Source of the DNA: Cladochytrium replicatum | Lineage: Eukaryota > Chytridiomycota > Chytridiomycetes > Cladochytriales > Cladochytriaceae | Length of the DNA: 64,000 bases | Assembly (NCBI GenBank): GCA_025526935.1 | Contig: JAHLKD010000135.1 | Span: forward strand, 38,966 to 102,965 | Direction: 5' to 3' | Part shown: positions 41,288 through 52,414 of the stretch, piece after piece | How positions within the stretch are numbered: the stretch's first letter is position 1 | Layout of the letters: each line of letters starts with the position of its first letter | Program-made: the position numbers and the translations under genes | The notes under the pieces: model-generated | What the model saw: only the letters and a program-made list of their open reading frames with translations | Databases searched by the model: none | What the model was told of the DNA's origin: nothing

Positions 41288-44200
41288 TCAGGCCGAGTCA
41301 GGGGGTAGAACCGTAATCCTCGAATGCTCAATTTCCAATTCATCTACCAGTATGGTGTACACCGCACCCTCGAACGCCGCCGGTCCGCACACAATAATTT
41401 GAGCCGGAGCGTCGTTCTCCCATCCCGTTGGTGTCTCCGAATCGACAGACCGCACAATCGCGCCGATGACGCCCGAGTTGATCTTTGTCCCGCGGACAAC
41501 GCTCCTGTCGTACGGGAACTGCGCTGGTTGTTCCTTGGATGCTTCGGGCGACGAGACGACGTGCACGACGCTGAAGGTCATGTTGGGCGCTGATGTCGCG
41601 AGCGCGGCGCCGCGGATAATGTCTTCGCCGAAAATAGAGCTTTCTTCGTTGACACAGTTGATGAGGGCGAAGCGCGTGCCGGTGACCTCGCGGATACCGC
41701 TGAGGGGGACCAAGGCGCCGAGAGGGAAGTAGCCGGTTGCGCGGGTGCGCAGGTTGTGGCCGTAGCACCAGCCGTCGTTGGTGTGCGAGGCGACGAGGAC
41801 GCTGTCGCCTGGTTCCAGGGAGGGTTGGTCACGGCTGGTTGGAGTGGTCGGGAGGTAGGCGTAGAGGATGGCCGGGGCGGGGAGGAAGTGGTGCCGGAGG
41901 ATCTGGAGGTAGGGGGCAAGCCCGGACCCGGCGGAGATGAAGATCAGGCGTGTCCAGCGGTCGTAGTGCGCCGTGGGGCTCGGAGGGGTAGAGATGGGGC
42001 ACGAGGTGCGTGGGGTGAGACCGGCGAGAATGCGGAGGTGGTCGGGGGAGAGCATGTGCAGGGATGGGTTGAACGGCGCCCCCATATAGGCTGGGACGGG
42101 AGGGAGGGGTTGACTGGCCGGTCTGGCCAGACTCACACTCTGGGGGTTGAGCGGCTTTCCGTAAGGTCCGCGAACCTTGAACTGTTTCACTCCGATAAGA
42201 ACTCGGTCGGACTTGGTGAACATCGGTGTGAGTTTGCCGCCAGGTCGGACCTTGATCATCACCTCGAAAGAGCGAAGGTTTCCGGAGATTGGAGTGTAGT
42301 ACCGAGAAATGTACTCGGGTTTCTTTTCGCCGCCTCCACTGCTCGTTTCAACGCCGACCTGTATCTCAACGCACTGACCGGCTGAAAAGTCGTCCTCCGG
42401 TTCGTTGTCGCGACGACTAGTGTATGGGTACAACAAAGCAAATCGACACAGGTATACCGGCGTGGTTGACTTTCCGTTCTTCGATGTCAAAAGCTCTTTA
42501 CGCACTAACGCGTAGCGTCTGTACTCTGACGGGTCGAAGGGAGCAAGTCGATCCTCTCCACCTTGCAACGGGTTCAGCGGTCGTCCGTCCGCCTGGACGA
42601 TCTCGCCAACCATCAGCGATGTGATCTTCTTAAACGCCGTCTTGCCATGCTGGTGGGTTCGGCGCGACTTTTGGAGAGCTTTCCATTCCTCGTTTGTCAA
42701 GAACGTTTCTTTCAAAGTCGCGATATGCTTGTACGCATCATCGTTTGGAGACAGCTCCTTGATGGTTCCTCGGACAGGTGTCTTCTCGTTAGTTTGTGCA
42801 TCGACACCGGCATCGTTGACAAGCTTGTCGATCCAAGCGCGGTCGGGACGGAACTCGCCGTACCCAGCAGATGACGCAGGAAGTGCTACTCCACCGTTAT
42901 CTTCTTTCGCAGTGAATGCGCCGGCGTCAAAAGTCGTCAGTTCGTTGAAGAAATCGTTAGTGACATCGGTTCCCATCACTGTGTACAAAATAGCTCTTCC
43001 ACCGGGGTGAGAAGGAACCCAGCTGCTGATGTCTACAAAATGAAGAAATAGCTCAGATCAGTAAAACAAAAACAACTGAAGGGGCTTGCGATTGCTCACC
43101 GTAAACGTATCGACCTGCACCAACGATGAGCTGTTCACCAGCCTTTATAGCGTCGTCCAGCTGCTTCCATGTAAACCTCCTCCTCGAAACCATACCCGCC
43201 TGCTCCTCGTTCTGCGGGACCATCACAAGCGCTGCGGCCTTCGGAACCGCAACAAGGCCATTCTGTTCACCGTATCGCGATGGTACACCATTGCCAAAGT
43301 TGCCCTGCTCAGAGTATCCCGGCAACGTGTTGCCACGCGTCGGCTCGCGCATTGCGACGTTATTGGCAATCATCCCCGGCATGGGCTGCGCGATTCCCGA
43401 GCCGTTACTTCCATAGGGCGATCCTTCGTCCGTGTGGATATCGTTGGGCAGAGAATCGAACAGCCCCTTGTTGCTCTTGCTCTTGCTTTTTCCTACAAAT
43501 TTGGCAAAGCGGACTGAGTGGAAGATGATGATCTCGGTCACGACGTATAGGATCACCATGATCCCGACGATCGTGACCCAGGAGACCCAGAATCCGTAGT
43601 AGGTGGACGTGAAGGACTCGCCGTCGGTGTCATCAGGGAAGCCAAAGGGGAGGTACTGGGTAATACCGAGGATGGTGTTTGCGAGTGAGATCGGGATGAC
43701 AAAGTAGCCTGCGTAGGTGTGGATGGTCTTGAGGACCGAGCGAACCTCGTACTTGATCTTCATGATCTGTTTTAACAAAAAGTATGTAAAGACAAATTAA
43801 AAATTTGAGGATGTAGATGGCGCTCACAAATTTGAAGAGAAGACCGAAAAGAGCTTGAAGAATAACGAGCGAGATCAGCACATAACCGATCGATGCGTGA
43901 GCGACGATGACAGGGTTGAGCTGAGGAGTGTGCTGAGACAACACAACACCAAGTGCCGCGAGCGCAACAACCAAACCTGACGCCTGAATTCCAATGTGCG
44001 ACCAAGTCGCTTTCTGGAGTCCAACTTTTTCATTGTTGGTCATGTACCGCTTCATCCAAATACCCAGCGGGAACAGAAACAGGAACGCAAACATCATGAG
44101 TGCACCGTGGATCATGCGCACAGTTGTGAGACCGACGGTGCCACTGGAGAGGACGGTGCCGGATTTGAAATCGTATACGAGCTTGTTGCGGTTGTTGGAG

Positions 44201-46712
44201 GAGTGGTAAGAGAGCGAGTTGAGAGAGGTTGGGTGGAATGACCACATGATGGACTGCTCGGTCGCGTTGATCGTGCGGCGACCTGCAACCACGAGTGGAC
44301 GGGTGAAGGTGAAGAAAATGTGACCGTCCTTGGTGACGTTGGCAACTACGTTCTTGAAGGCTGGAGTTGTTTTGCGTGCCGATGGAGCTTGGTAAGGGTT
44401 TGTCAGTTGGTACTCTTGAACATCAGGCTTGACCAACGCATTGCCTGAACCCATTGCGATGATGATATCCGCACTCGTATCGGTCATTCCAGTTCCGAAC
44501 CCAATTCCGCAAAATCCATTGAGCCCATTGCAGGTAACCTCGATGGTAATCTCCGACGACGAGCTCATTCTGCCAACAGCGAAATAGTTTTCATTGCTGA
44601 CCATAACAAAAGGTTGGTTCACGATATCGAGTGTGTTGCTAGTTGGGGCGTTTACCCACACTGACATGGGTACGAGCTTGTTGACCGCACTCACACTCAT
44701 TCCGGTTTCAGCGGCAATATGGGTGACTGCAACATCACGGAAAGTACGGTTTCCAACATCCCACAACATTTTCTGCGAGAGAACGCCGGGTCTTTCATAC
44801 CAGAAACTGTCTCCATTACGCAGGCGGATATATTGCTCGAGGATGGATGCGGCAAAGAGTGGTCCGACGTGTGAGTCGCTTCGATTCTCTGCAAGACCAC
44901 CAATAATTGCATCGACCTGGTCGACATTTTTGTACACGGCAGCGAGATTTCTGTTGATCGTAGCATTCTCCGCAAAGTTGAAAGTTGTTGGTTTGTTGAA
45001 GCCGAAAATTTCCAAGCATTTGGTGTAGCTATTTCAAAGTGTGAGAGATATGGAACAGAAAAAGGGGTCTCCGAGTAAACGAACCCAGGAAGTCCAAAAT
45101 CACGAGCACGATCGATGTCGTTGGCAAACAAGTCGATGGGATTGCCGTTGAACAAAAAGTTCCTCATGTCGTTGACGACGTACACGTCAGGTTCTTGCTG
45201 AGTAGTGGTGAACATTCCTGGCAGTTTATGAGTTAAAATCTCGAGTTGCAAACGATACGGCGATGCTTACCCATCAAGAAAGGACTAATTCCGTTGTTCC
45301 GAACGTATTGAGTGTCGAACATGGCAGCTCCAATCGACAGGTTTGCCCCTGGGATGTTTGCGGACGGGATAGCCTTTTGTGAGACGTACGATCCGATTTC
45401 TGAGTGTCCGTAACGGAAAGATACGGTTGAGAAAAAACCATCCACAGTAGGATTCACAGACGGATCGAAGTCCGTGTAAACCGGCAGACCCTTGTTAATA
45501 ATGACAGGGAGATCTGAAACAATTAATGCAAGTTGGTATGCGTGGAGTGACCTATCGCACTTACATTCGAAGACTGTGATTTTCTGAACGAGTGCGATAA
45601 CCCAGGTGCGTGCCAACTCAAATACGTCCGAGTCGGACATGTCCGAGTTCTGGCTCTTGATTTCGTCGGCTTTGCGGTTATGTTCCCTCATGAACATGAT
45701 GTGAAGGGTCTGCGTGAAACAGGCAGATCAATATCAAGCGGTAACCACCATTCCCACGAGTTCTGCTCACTGCCCTTTACATGAACATCCCCATTTTTTA
45801 ATTTCACACAAAACTAAACGAACACTCCCCTATTCTCTATCCGATCTCGCCCATAAGTCCTTTTCTCATCTCACCTGGCTGTTAGGGGAGGTGTTTCCGG
45901 CGTATCGGCCCAAATCAAACATGGGTCTGTTGGGCAGGTTCTGAGGAACGGAAAAGTATTTGCCAGCACCAGCGGGGTCGGTGACGACAGGGAAACCAGC
46001 CGAGCGACCATTCGACAGTTTCAGGTCTGGCATGATGAATTTGTAACCGGTGACTCTGTCCGAGCCCGGTTTCGTTATTCCGTAAATGTGCGAAGCATCT
46101 AGGAACGAAGTCGCAACATTAGTGGGGTAGCGACGAAGGACTTGGACAGTTGTGCCGTTGGGAAGTTGAACCGATGCAAGAGGCGAAGACTGCGGGTATG
46201 TTGTAGAGTCGACGGGGTAGAAAGGAATAGAGCCATTGTTTGAGACGACCGTATCGTTGGAGGGAATTGCGATGAAGGGGGGGACAACGGAGGGTTCCTT
46301 TTTCTCAACAGTAATGTGTGTCAAGTCTGGGAAAGGATGACATGGAGGGAGTGAGATTAAGAAAAAATACTCGAAAGGAAGCCTTAGGACCTTGAGCAAT
46401 AAACTCTCCCCAGTACGTAGTCAAGTCAGAGAGAGCACGTTTCGAAAGGATCCATTCTTTCGGTTCAGGTGCGCCAGGTGCTTTCGCGACGGTGTTTGAG
46501 ACCAATCGGGCGGACGGGAGGTCTGGCAGTGCAGCGAGGGGGGAATAAGCGGCGGTGGTGGAAAACTGAAAGTAGGCAAAAGATTGACCGGTGGAGCCCC
46601 AGGTTGGGTTGTTTGGGTTGACGCCCTTGCCGTCGTAGGGACGCACAGCGGCGAGAGCGGAGGCAGCGAGCGAGAGCAGCGCAACCAGCGACGTCGCCGG
46701 GTGCAACAGCAT
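41288..46712 (-). CDS. Predicted 1,635-residue haem peroxidase-DOMON-cytochrome b561-cytochrome b5-FAD/NAD(P) reductase (SH3) fusion
   Basis: Eight exons (46712-46391, 46326-45875, 45709-45565, 45513-45271, 45217-45085, 45028-43828, 43766-43100, 43032-41288) sum to exactly 1,636 codons with matching phases. A signal peptide (LLHPATSLVALLSLAASALA) is followed by an animal-type haem peroxidase domain (about 60-550): TYWGEFIAQDLTHI, MREHNRKADEI (catalytic Arg), SFRYGHSEI (proximal His, about 341). A DOMON domain (about 555-715) and five membrane helices of the b561/FRRS1 type follow, with the four haem His in RMIHGALM, WSHIGIQ, VAHASIGY and KTIHTYAGY (about 730-915). Next is cytochrome b5 (FTWKQL..., VPSHPGG about 1063). 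The reductase has FAD motif SRYYTP (about 1297), the NAD(P) motif ISAGSGLAPYL (about 1418) and IIVCGPAAFEG (about 1602). An SH3-like insert (about 1460-1503) sits between the nucleotide motifs. Expected topology: peroxidase and DOMON outside, reductase in the cytosol. It resembles a dual oxidase by logic but not by descent. Confidence 0.85.
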
Positions 46713-47603
46713 TATTTTTTGATGTGATCTCGACCACGCAAGAGAGAACAATTTGCAGATGAAAAGAATGGTTGGAGAAGAATTAGAGGCTTAGTGTTTT
46801 GGATTGCAGTATAGGGTTGATAATGGGGTTGTAGAAGTGTTGTTAGAGGCTTAGTGTTTTGGATTGCTGAGAGGCTTCTGCTGAGCACATGGAACAACAA
46901 AATCCCTGAAGAGTGTATTCTCTTTTCAGCCGCTTCGTTCATTTGCATGATTTTTCGTCAAGGTGACTGTAGAGCTGTGCAAAGAATAATTTCTAATCAA
47001 TCCTCTCCAGCCGACTCGCATCCACGTCAGAATCACAGATTTACAATACGATGGAAGTCGGCAAATTTGATAAATATGGAGGAGGTCGGTGGTTCCCATC
47101 ACACAATCATCACGTTGAGTAGCGCTTCCCCACCGTTTCTAGACAATTGCAAAAAGCCCTTTCATTTGTAATTTATCGTCACGGCACTGTTTACCAGACC
47201 ACGTCCTTTCGTATGCAGCTTATGTCAGTTCGAACTCCAACGTGCCTGCGTTCTGTCCTTTTCACTTTGTTGCAGACTGAAAGTGAACGATCAAGCACCA
47301 AAAGACAAGAGACAAAGCCTAAAATTTGTTGAGCACATTTTTTGTGTCAAAAGTTTGCACTAAAATTTTCTGGATGAGTTGGGCAAGGCGTTCACCGAAT
47401 GTACAGTCGGAACGACGATTCCACTGGGATTCTGACCATGAACAACCCCTATTAGAAGTTTGGCCATGCAAAGTGCGATTTCACGGATATGAAAAGGGCC
47501 GAAAAAATTGCATAAACTCACGGAAATTATGGGGCGGATGATCACCCCGGGCCTCTCATTTAAAAATCTGTCACTTTGCCGCGTTCAACCACATTGATTC
47601 ACA
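46713..47603. other. Divergent intergenic region with a 25-bp direct repeat
   Basis: Shared upstream region of the oxidoreductase (minus) and the Kex2-type repeat precursor (plus). TTAGAGGCTTAGTGTTTTGG plus ATTGC occurs at 46783 and again exactly 60 bp later at 46843. No gene recognised. Confidence 0.5.
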
Positions 47604-48495
47604 ATGAAGTTCTCTTTCGTGTTACTTCTCGCTGCTGCGCTCACTGCTCCCCTCTCTGGGGCCGCACCGCTCGACCCTTCCGTCGCTCTGGAAAGACGAC
47701 AGGGCACCCAAGGTGGAAGGCAGGCTCAACCACCCACTAATGGCAACGGGGGCACGCAAGGTGGAAGGTTCGCTGTACCAGTGAACCCGCACTCCGTTGA
47801 ACGTCGACAGGGAACGCAAGGTGGACGACAGGCTCAACCACCTACTAACGGCAATGGTGGCACGCAGGGTGGAAGGGTGGCTCAACCAGTCAACCCGCAC
47901 TCGCTTGAGCGTCGCCAGGGAACCCAGGGTGGAAGGCAGGCTCAACCACCCACAAATGGCAACGGAGGCACCCAGGGTGGACGGCTCGCTGTACCGGTGA
48001 ACCCGCACTCCGTTGAACGTCGACAGGGTACGCAAGGTGGACGACAGGCTCAACCACCTACTACCGGCAACGGAGGCACGCAGGGTGGAAGGTTGGCTCA
48101 GCCAGTCAACCCGCATTCGCTTGAACGTCGCCAGGGAACCCAGGGTGGAAGGCAGGCTCAACCACCCACAAATGGCAACGGTGGCACCCAGGGTGGCAGG
48201 CAGGCTCAACCGGTGAACCCGCACTCACTTGAACGTCGCCAGGGAACCCAGGGTGGAAGGCAGGCTCATCCACCAACTAGCGGCAATGGGGGGACGCAGG
48301 GTGGAAGACAGGCTCAACCGTGAGTAGATACACCGTCATGAACACACTAAAGGTTGGAAGCCGAATTTGGATTCATGTCAATGCTGCAACAACTTTCGAT
48401 AAACTTTTTTTTTGCATTCTTAAACCAACAATTAAATGAAAAGTCCACGAACCGCATGTGCAAATTTGATGCTTATTACTCGCAGAAACGGTTAG
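47604..48495 (+). CDS. Secreted Kex2-processed repeat precursor (KEP-like)
   Basis: 241 residues. Signal peptide MKFSFVLLLAAALTAPLSGA, then six tandem 36-residue (108-bp) repeats starting at 47691, 47799, 47907, 48015, 48123 and 48231. Each begins ERRQGTQGGRQAQPPT, continues NGNGGTQGGR and ends PVNPHS(V/L)E before the next RR. The dibasic RR followed by Gln is a good Kex2 site, leaving peptides of about 34 residues with N-terminal Gln able to form pyroglutamate. Alternating repeat ends (AVPVNPHSV versus AQPVNPHSL) show expansion in two-unit blocks. A GTGAGT at 48320 and acceptor at 48485 add a final exon (48486-48495) encoding Asn-Gly-stop; without splicing the frame stops at 48323. The layout matches fungal pheromone, repellent and RiPP-type precursors. 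No Cys, so it is not a hydrophobin. The activity is unknown. Confidence 0.75.
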
Positions 48496-49054
48496 CGATT
48501 GAATGAAGAGCAAGGTGACCTACTTCTTCATTGCCCAGGGCTAGTAGGGTCGAGTACTGTATGGTAGTGTAGCAGAATATTTCGTTTGGCCGGTGATCTG
48601 GCTGAAATGCTCCACCACAAATCTTATGCTGCTCATCCGAGAAGACTGTGTTCAGGACGGACGCATTGATTCAGAAAATATCCAATTGGATCTGCTCTCA
48701 GTCTAACTGAGGACAATGAGTCGGTGTGTTCAACTGGAACCAAGTGCCGTCGTAACTCCATATCAGGTTTGATTGGTTGAATTACGTCATGGCCAATCAA
48801 TTGTGAGATACCACCGCACGAGCTAGCCTTTCTGTCCAAGCTGTTTCGGCTGCGTGCGGATGAGACGTGAGGCCGAGCGGAGCGAGAAAGTCAGGCGGAG
48901 CTTACAAAGAAACGTCAGTTACTTAAATACAGCAAGAGAATAAAAATCACTCCGACATTTTTAATTCTTATCGTTTTAACAACTATTTCAAGCACACCGA
49001 AAGAAAAAATGAAATGCAGGGCCAAGAATGCAATTGAAATGTCAACCGCACAGC
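48496..49054. other. Intergenic, nothing recognised
   Basis: 3' flanks of two convergent genes. Short frames only. Confidence 0.45.
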
Positions 49055-49759
49055 TCAAAAGTCTAACACACCAAGGCACAACATAATCACAGATAACAAC
49101 CACAGTCCCGAGATCTTGATCGCAGAAGTTGCGGCGCTCGATGTGGAAGTCGCCTTGACTGTGCTGGTCGCCGTGCTCGCCAGCGTCGTTGTCCCAGTCG
49201 GCTTCTGTCCGATCACACGGACGGTACCGTTTGACTGCAACTTGAGAATCTCGTCTCCTTCAACGTCGACACGCAGATCGGCGCACTGGAAAAGGTCCAC
49301 CGTGGGACTAAAATGGCACACGGTCTGTAACGTCACGTTGGCGTTGAGCTTGATGAGGTCGAAAGGAAGCGCGGAGTAGTTGAGGGGGATCTCGTATTTG
49401 GTTCCCCTTGTCGCATTGAGTTTCTGGCCGAGCTTGTAGGGGAAGACTGTGAGGTTTTCACCGAAACCGAGAAAGATCTCGACGTTGCCGTCCCAGTAGA
49501 GCTGGACGTCGATGGTTCCGTCTGAAAGATGCATGATTAGAAACAAAAGTTGTCAGTGACGTTGGCTGTGCTTACTCAGCGAGGAGAGAGACACTCGGTT
49601 CGCTTGGGTGGAGTTGAATCCGCCGCAAGGTCCGTACTTTTGCTGGTTGCCATCAAGGCCCCTAGGAACAGGCCTCGTCAGTTCATAGAAGGCATTGGCG
49701 CTGCCTACAAAGAGAGCAAGAGCGAAAAGGGGAAAGATGCTGAGCTGTGAAGGTTTCAT
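49055..49759 (-). CDS. GPI-anchored BIM1/X325 (copper-acquisition/LPMO-like) domain protein
   Basis: Exons 49759-49576 and 49521-49055 close in frame to 216 residues. Signal peptide (SIFPLFALALFVGSANA), then FYELTRPVPRGLDGNQQ and YGPCGGFNSTQANRVSLSS, the start pattern of the BIM1/X325 family. A beta-sandwich follows (VQLYWDGNVEIFLGFGENL..., NVTLQTVCHFSP), then a Thr/Ser-rich stalk and a hydrophobic C terminus typical of a GPI signal. Family members normally begin the mature chain with a copper-binding His (A|HFxLxxPxxRG). Here that position is Ala or Phe depending on the cleavage point, so His-1 appears missing and copper binding of the usual type is doubtful. The start is the first ATG in frame with the signal peptide. 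Confidence 0.75.
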
Positions 49760-50459
49760 ATGAGGCAAAAGCGTTTTGGGGAGAAGTCACAGAAGACACT
49801 CCACAGCAAAAGGTCTGCTTTATAGTGAAGTGGGTGTGGCAGGACAGTGCGAAAATCGCGCATCCGCGTTCAAAAATTTAACCTGAGCGATTGAATATCA
49901 CCGCCACATGAGTCGATTTAATTTGGTACAATATTCTCGGGATCGATTGGCTAACTTGCTCTCACAATCAGATGGTTTAATTCAAAATCTTATTTTCAAA
50001 TCAATTAGTATGAAGAAAGGCAATAGCTCACCAGGATCGTCATTACTTCATTACTTCGGGACAAAGGGGTGGCGGTGTACGAAAATGCAAAAATCGCGCA
50101 CCTGTAGCCGCCTAACCAACCACAAAATTATATTGATAAGCCCCTCGCTTGTTGTTCCGGCACTTCAACATCCAAAAGCTGCGTATGCAACATTCATCCG
50201 GGTACAGAATTGGAACATGACTCTTAAGCCTTTTAAAGAGGTGTAGTAACGAATGACCTCACAACAACCAAAGCTCAGTCAATGGTTACAAAGTTGAATG
50301 CGCGGCAATGGCAAGGTATCGCGCAGCTGTGTTCCTCCATGTGGCGTTTTTGATGGTTTATAAAGCTACCCGGTGACAAAGGGATAAACCCAGGTCCACT
50401 TCCATCAAGAAATACTCCATAGTTGCACACACGCCTGACCAAGAACGAGACCCAGCCCC
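49760..50459. other. Intergenic, nothing recognised
   Basis: Upstream flank of the BIM1-like gene and debris before the transporter pseudogene. Only short frames. Confidence 0.4.
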
Positions 50460-52200
50460 TAGGCGAAAGCTCCCCTGGAGTTGCACGCGTCGCCGCGATC
50501 TCCGCAAACACGAGCGTACCCTTCCGAATCCTACTCTTCGTCGGCGTGTTTCTCATGTCGCCGGTGTCCTTCCTCGACGGCACGGTCCGCTTGACGTTCC
50601 AAGCCTCTGCAGCGTCGTGATTCAGCCTGCACTCGATCCGACGACTGTGAACATTGCGCAGAGCGTTGTTGCGGCGGCGATGTTGCCTAAGACGGCGATC
50701 ATCGCGGATGTGTATTTGGACGACTAGAGTTGGTGGTTGCGTCTGTAGTGTTTTAGGCAGTTGGAACGGCCGTGGAGGCGACGTCGACGAATGTGGAGTC
50801 GTATGCGACCGGTGAGGTTTTGTATTCTGTGAGACTGGATGTGTTGATGGGAACATTGTTCAAGTCTGACAACTTTGTATGCAGATTGGTTGCTTTTGAC
50901 CCTTCGGCGGCCCGTCCTTGTGGCAGACGTCACTTCGGTTCGGAGCAGGATCATTTTTTCATAATTATGATGTGGATAAGCGGACTTCTAGCGGAAAAGG
51001 TTCTCGAAACGTGAGTTGAGCAACGATCATAAGATATTGTTTGTCTGACAGTTGCTGGTGGTAGCTCCACGTGGCAATTCGGTGTGGGAGTTCGAACAAT
51101 CGTGTATCCAGTAGCCGCAGTTTCATTGATCGTCTAACTAGGTTGCTCTTCGGCAAGCCAAATTCAAGGGTGGTGCTCTGGGAGCCTTCAAGTCACCGAA
51201 GAAGCTTCTGGGGTCGAAGCAGCTGGCTACGCAGCTTTTCTGGCTTCTCGATGTGGTCGGACCGGTGTGAAGGTAGTGATGTCTGAGCCGTAAAACATCA
51301 TGTGGACTCGCGCAAGCACCACTCAAAATCGACGATCACCGACGGCTTACGGAGACAGCATCCAGGTAAATGGTAGCAATGTTTCAATTTTGTTTTCTTC
51401 CTTCAAGGGTCTTTCTTCTTTCTATGTTGCTTACCCAGTGTTCTGTACTAGTATTGCTTGTATTTCCTCGCAGCTTTCTTTTCTTGTTCCCTCTCTTTCC
51501 TCTATTTTCCAATACATCTCGACTGCAAGGCAATACCTGTGCCGGAATAGACGAAGGTCTTAGCGATCGTATCGCTTCGTACCTCTCCAGTGAAGCAAGG
51601 GACTTTGCAATTCGAGGCATCGAAGCGTTGTTGGTTAAGCTGCAACAACCGAAACGGATTTCAACGACACAGTAGGCCCAACTCCTCTGTCGTCGGCACC
51701 AGGACCGGGCATCGTGGTCAGCGAACGGCTCTAAACGGGCTATTCGATACTTATTCGTCTATCCCAAGAGCTGCTATCACACTAGTTCTCATGATTGGGC
51801 TGTTTAGAATCGTTTTTAACTCTTATCACGATGGCGAGCGTTGGAGAGTTGGACATCGCCATCCATCCTCGTGCCTCTTATTCTGGGCGTTCTGTGCATT
51901 CCAGCTTTCGTGCAGGGTTGGAAACTCGCACCAAAAATCCTATCGTTCCGTTTCCTCTCTTAACTGATCGCGGAGTGTGGGCAGCCTTGGTATCAGCATC
52001 TTTTTCAACTGCACGTATTCGATACACGGAAACGTTTATATACGGTTCTGGTGGTTGCTTTTGATTTCTCGGTGGATGCAGCAACGATCAAATTTCAGTA
52101 TTACCAACGTTGGTGTCGGGATTGTGACGTCGTCCAGCGGACGCAGCCAGTGCGGATACACCAAAGTGCAGCGATTGCTCTCCCCCAAGAAACAGCAAGA
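50460..52200 (+). pseudogene. Decayed siderophore-iron transporter (MFS, SIT/Str1 family)
   Basis: Pieces in transporter order but different frames: VARVAAISANTSVPFRILLF with GVFLMS..SLDGTVRLTFQA (TM1 region), NIAQSVVAAAMLPKTAIIAD-like reading, FGRLELVVASVVF, a TAG stop, AVGTAVEATSTNVESYATGE with VLYSV (about 50700-50830), WQFGVGVRTIVYPVAAVSLI (about 51070-51130), SPKKLLGSKQLATQLFWLLD with VVG (about 51190-51250), and PIVPFPLLTDRGVWAALVSA (about 51930-52000). These are the SIT transporter landmarks (LDGT, FGRLE, TDRGVW). Several stops and frameshifts, including TAG where Tyr is expected in VVFYAVGT, show it is dead. Some gaps may be old introns. Confidence 0.65.
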
Positions 52201-52414
52201 TACAGTATAGTAGAAATACAGTGCACAGTACAGTATTTCCAGTAAGCACAGTTGTAACAGCAACGTCGAAAACCTGCTCCTCCCCCCACGTGCCAACGCG
52301 TCCCATCCACGTGTGACGTGTCATGAATCCCCACCAAGCCCACATCCAACATATTCCCACGCTGCAATCCACCACCTACCTCCCCTCCTCCGCCCGTCCG
52401 TCCAGATCCATAAA

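Noticed and set aside
41756-42385. Plus-strand 209-codon frame antisense to the reductase exon
   Set aside because: Low-complexity Gly/Arg shadow of a GC-rich coding exon; no family resemblance.
47622-48224. Minus-strand 200-codon frame over the secreted repeat gene
   Set aside because: Antisense shadow of the 108-bp tandem repeat.
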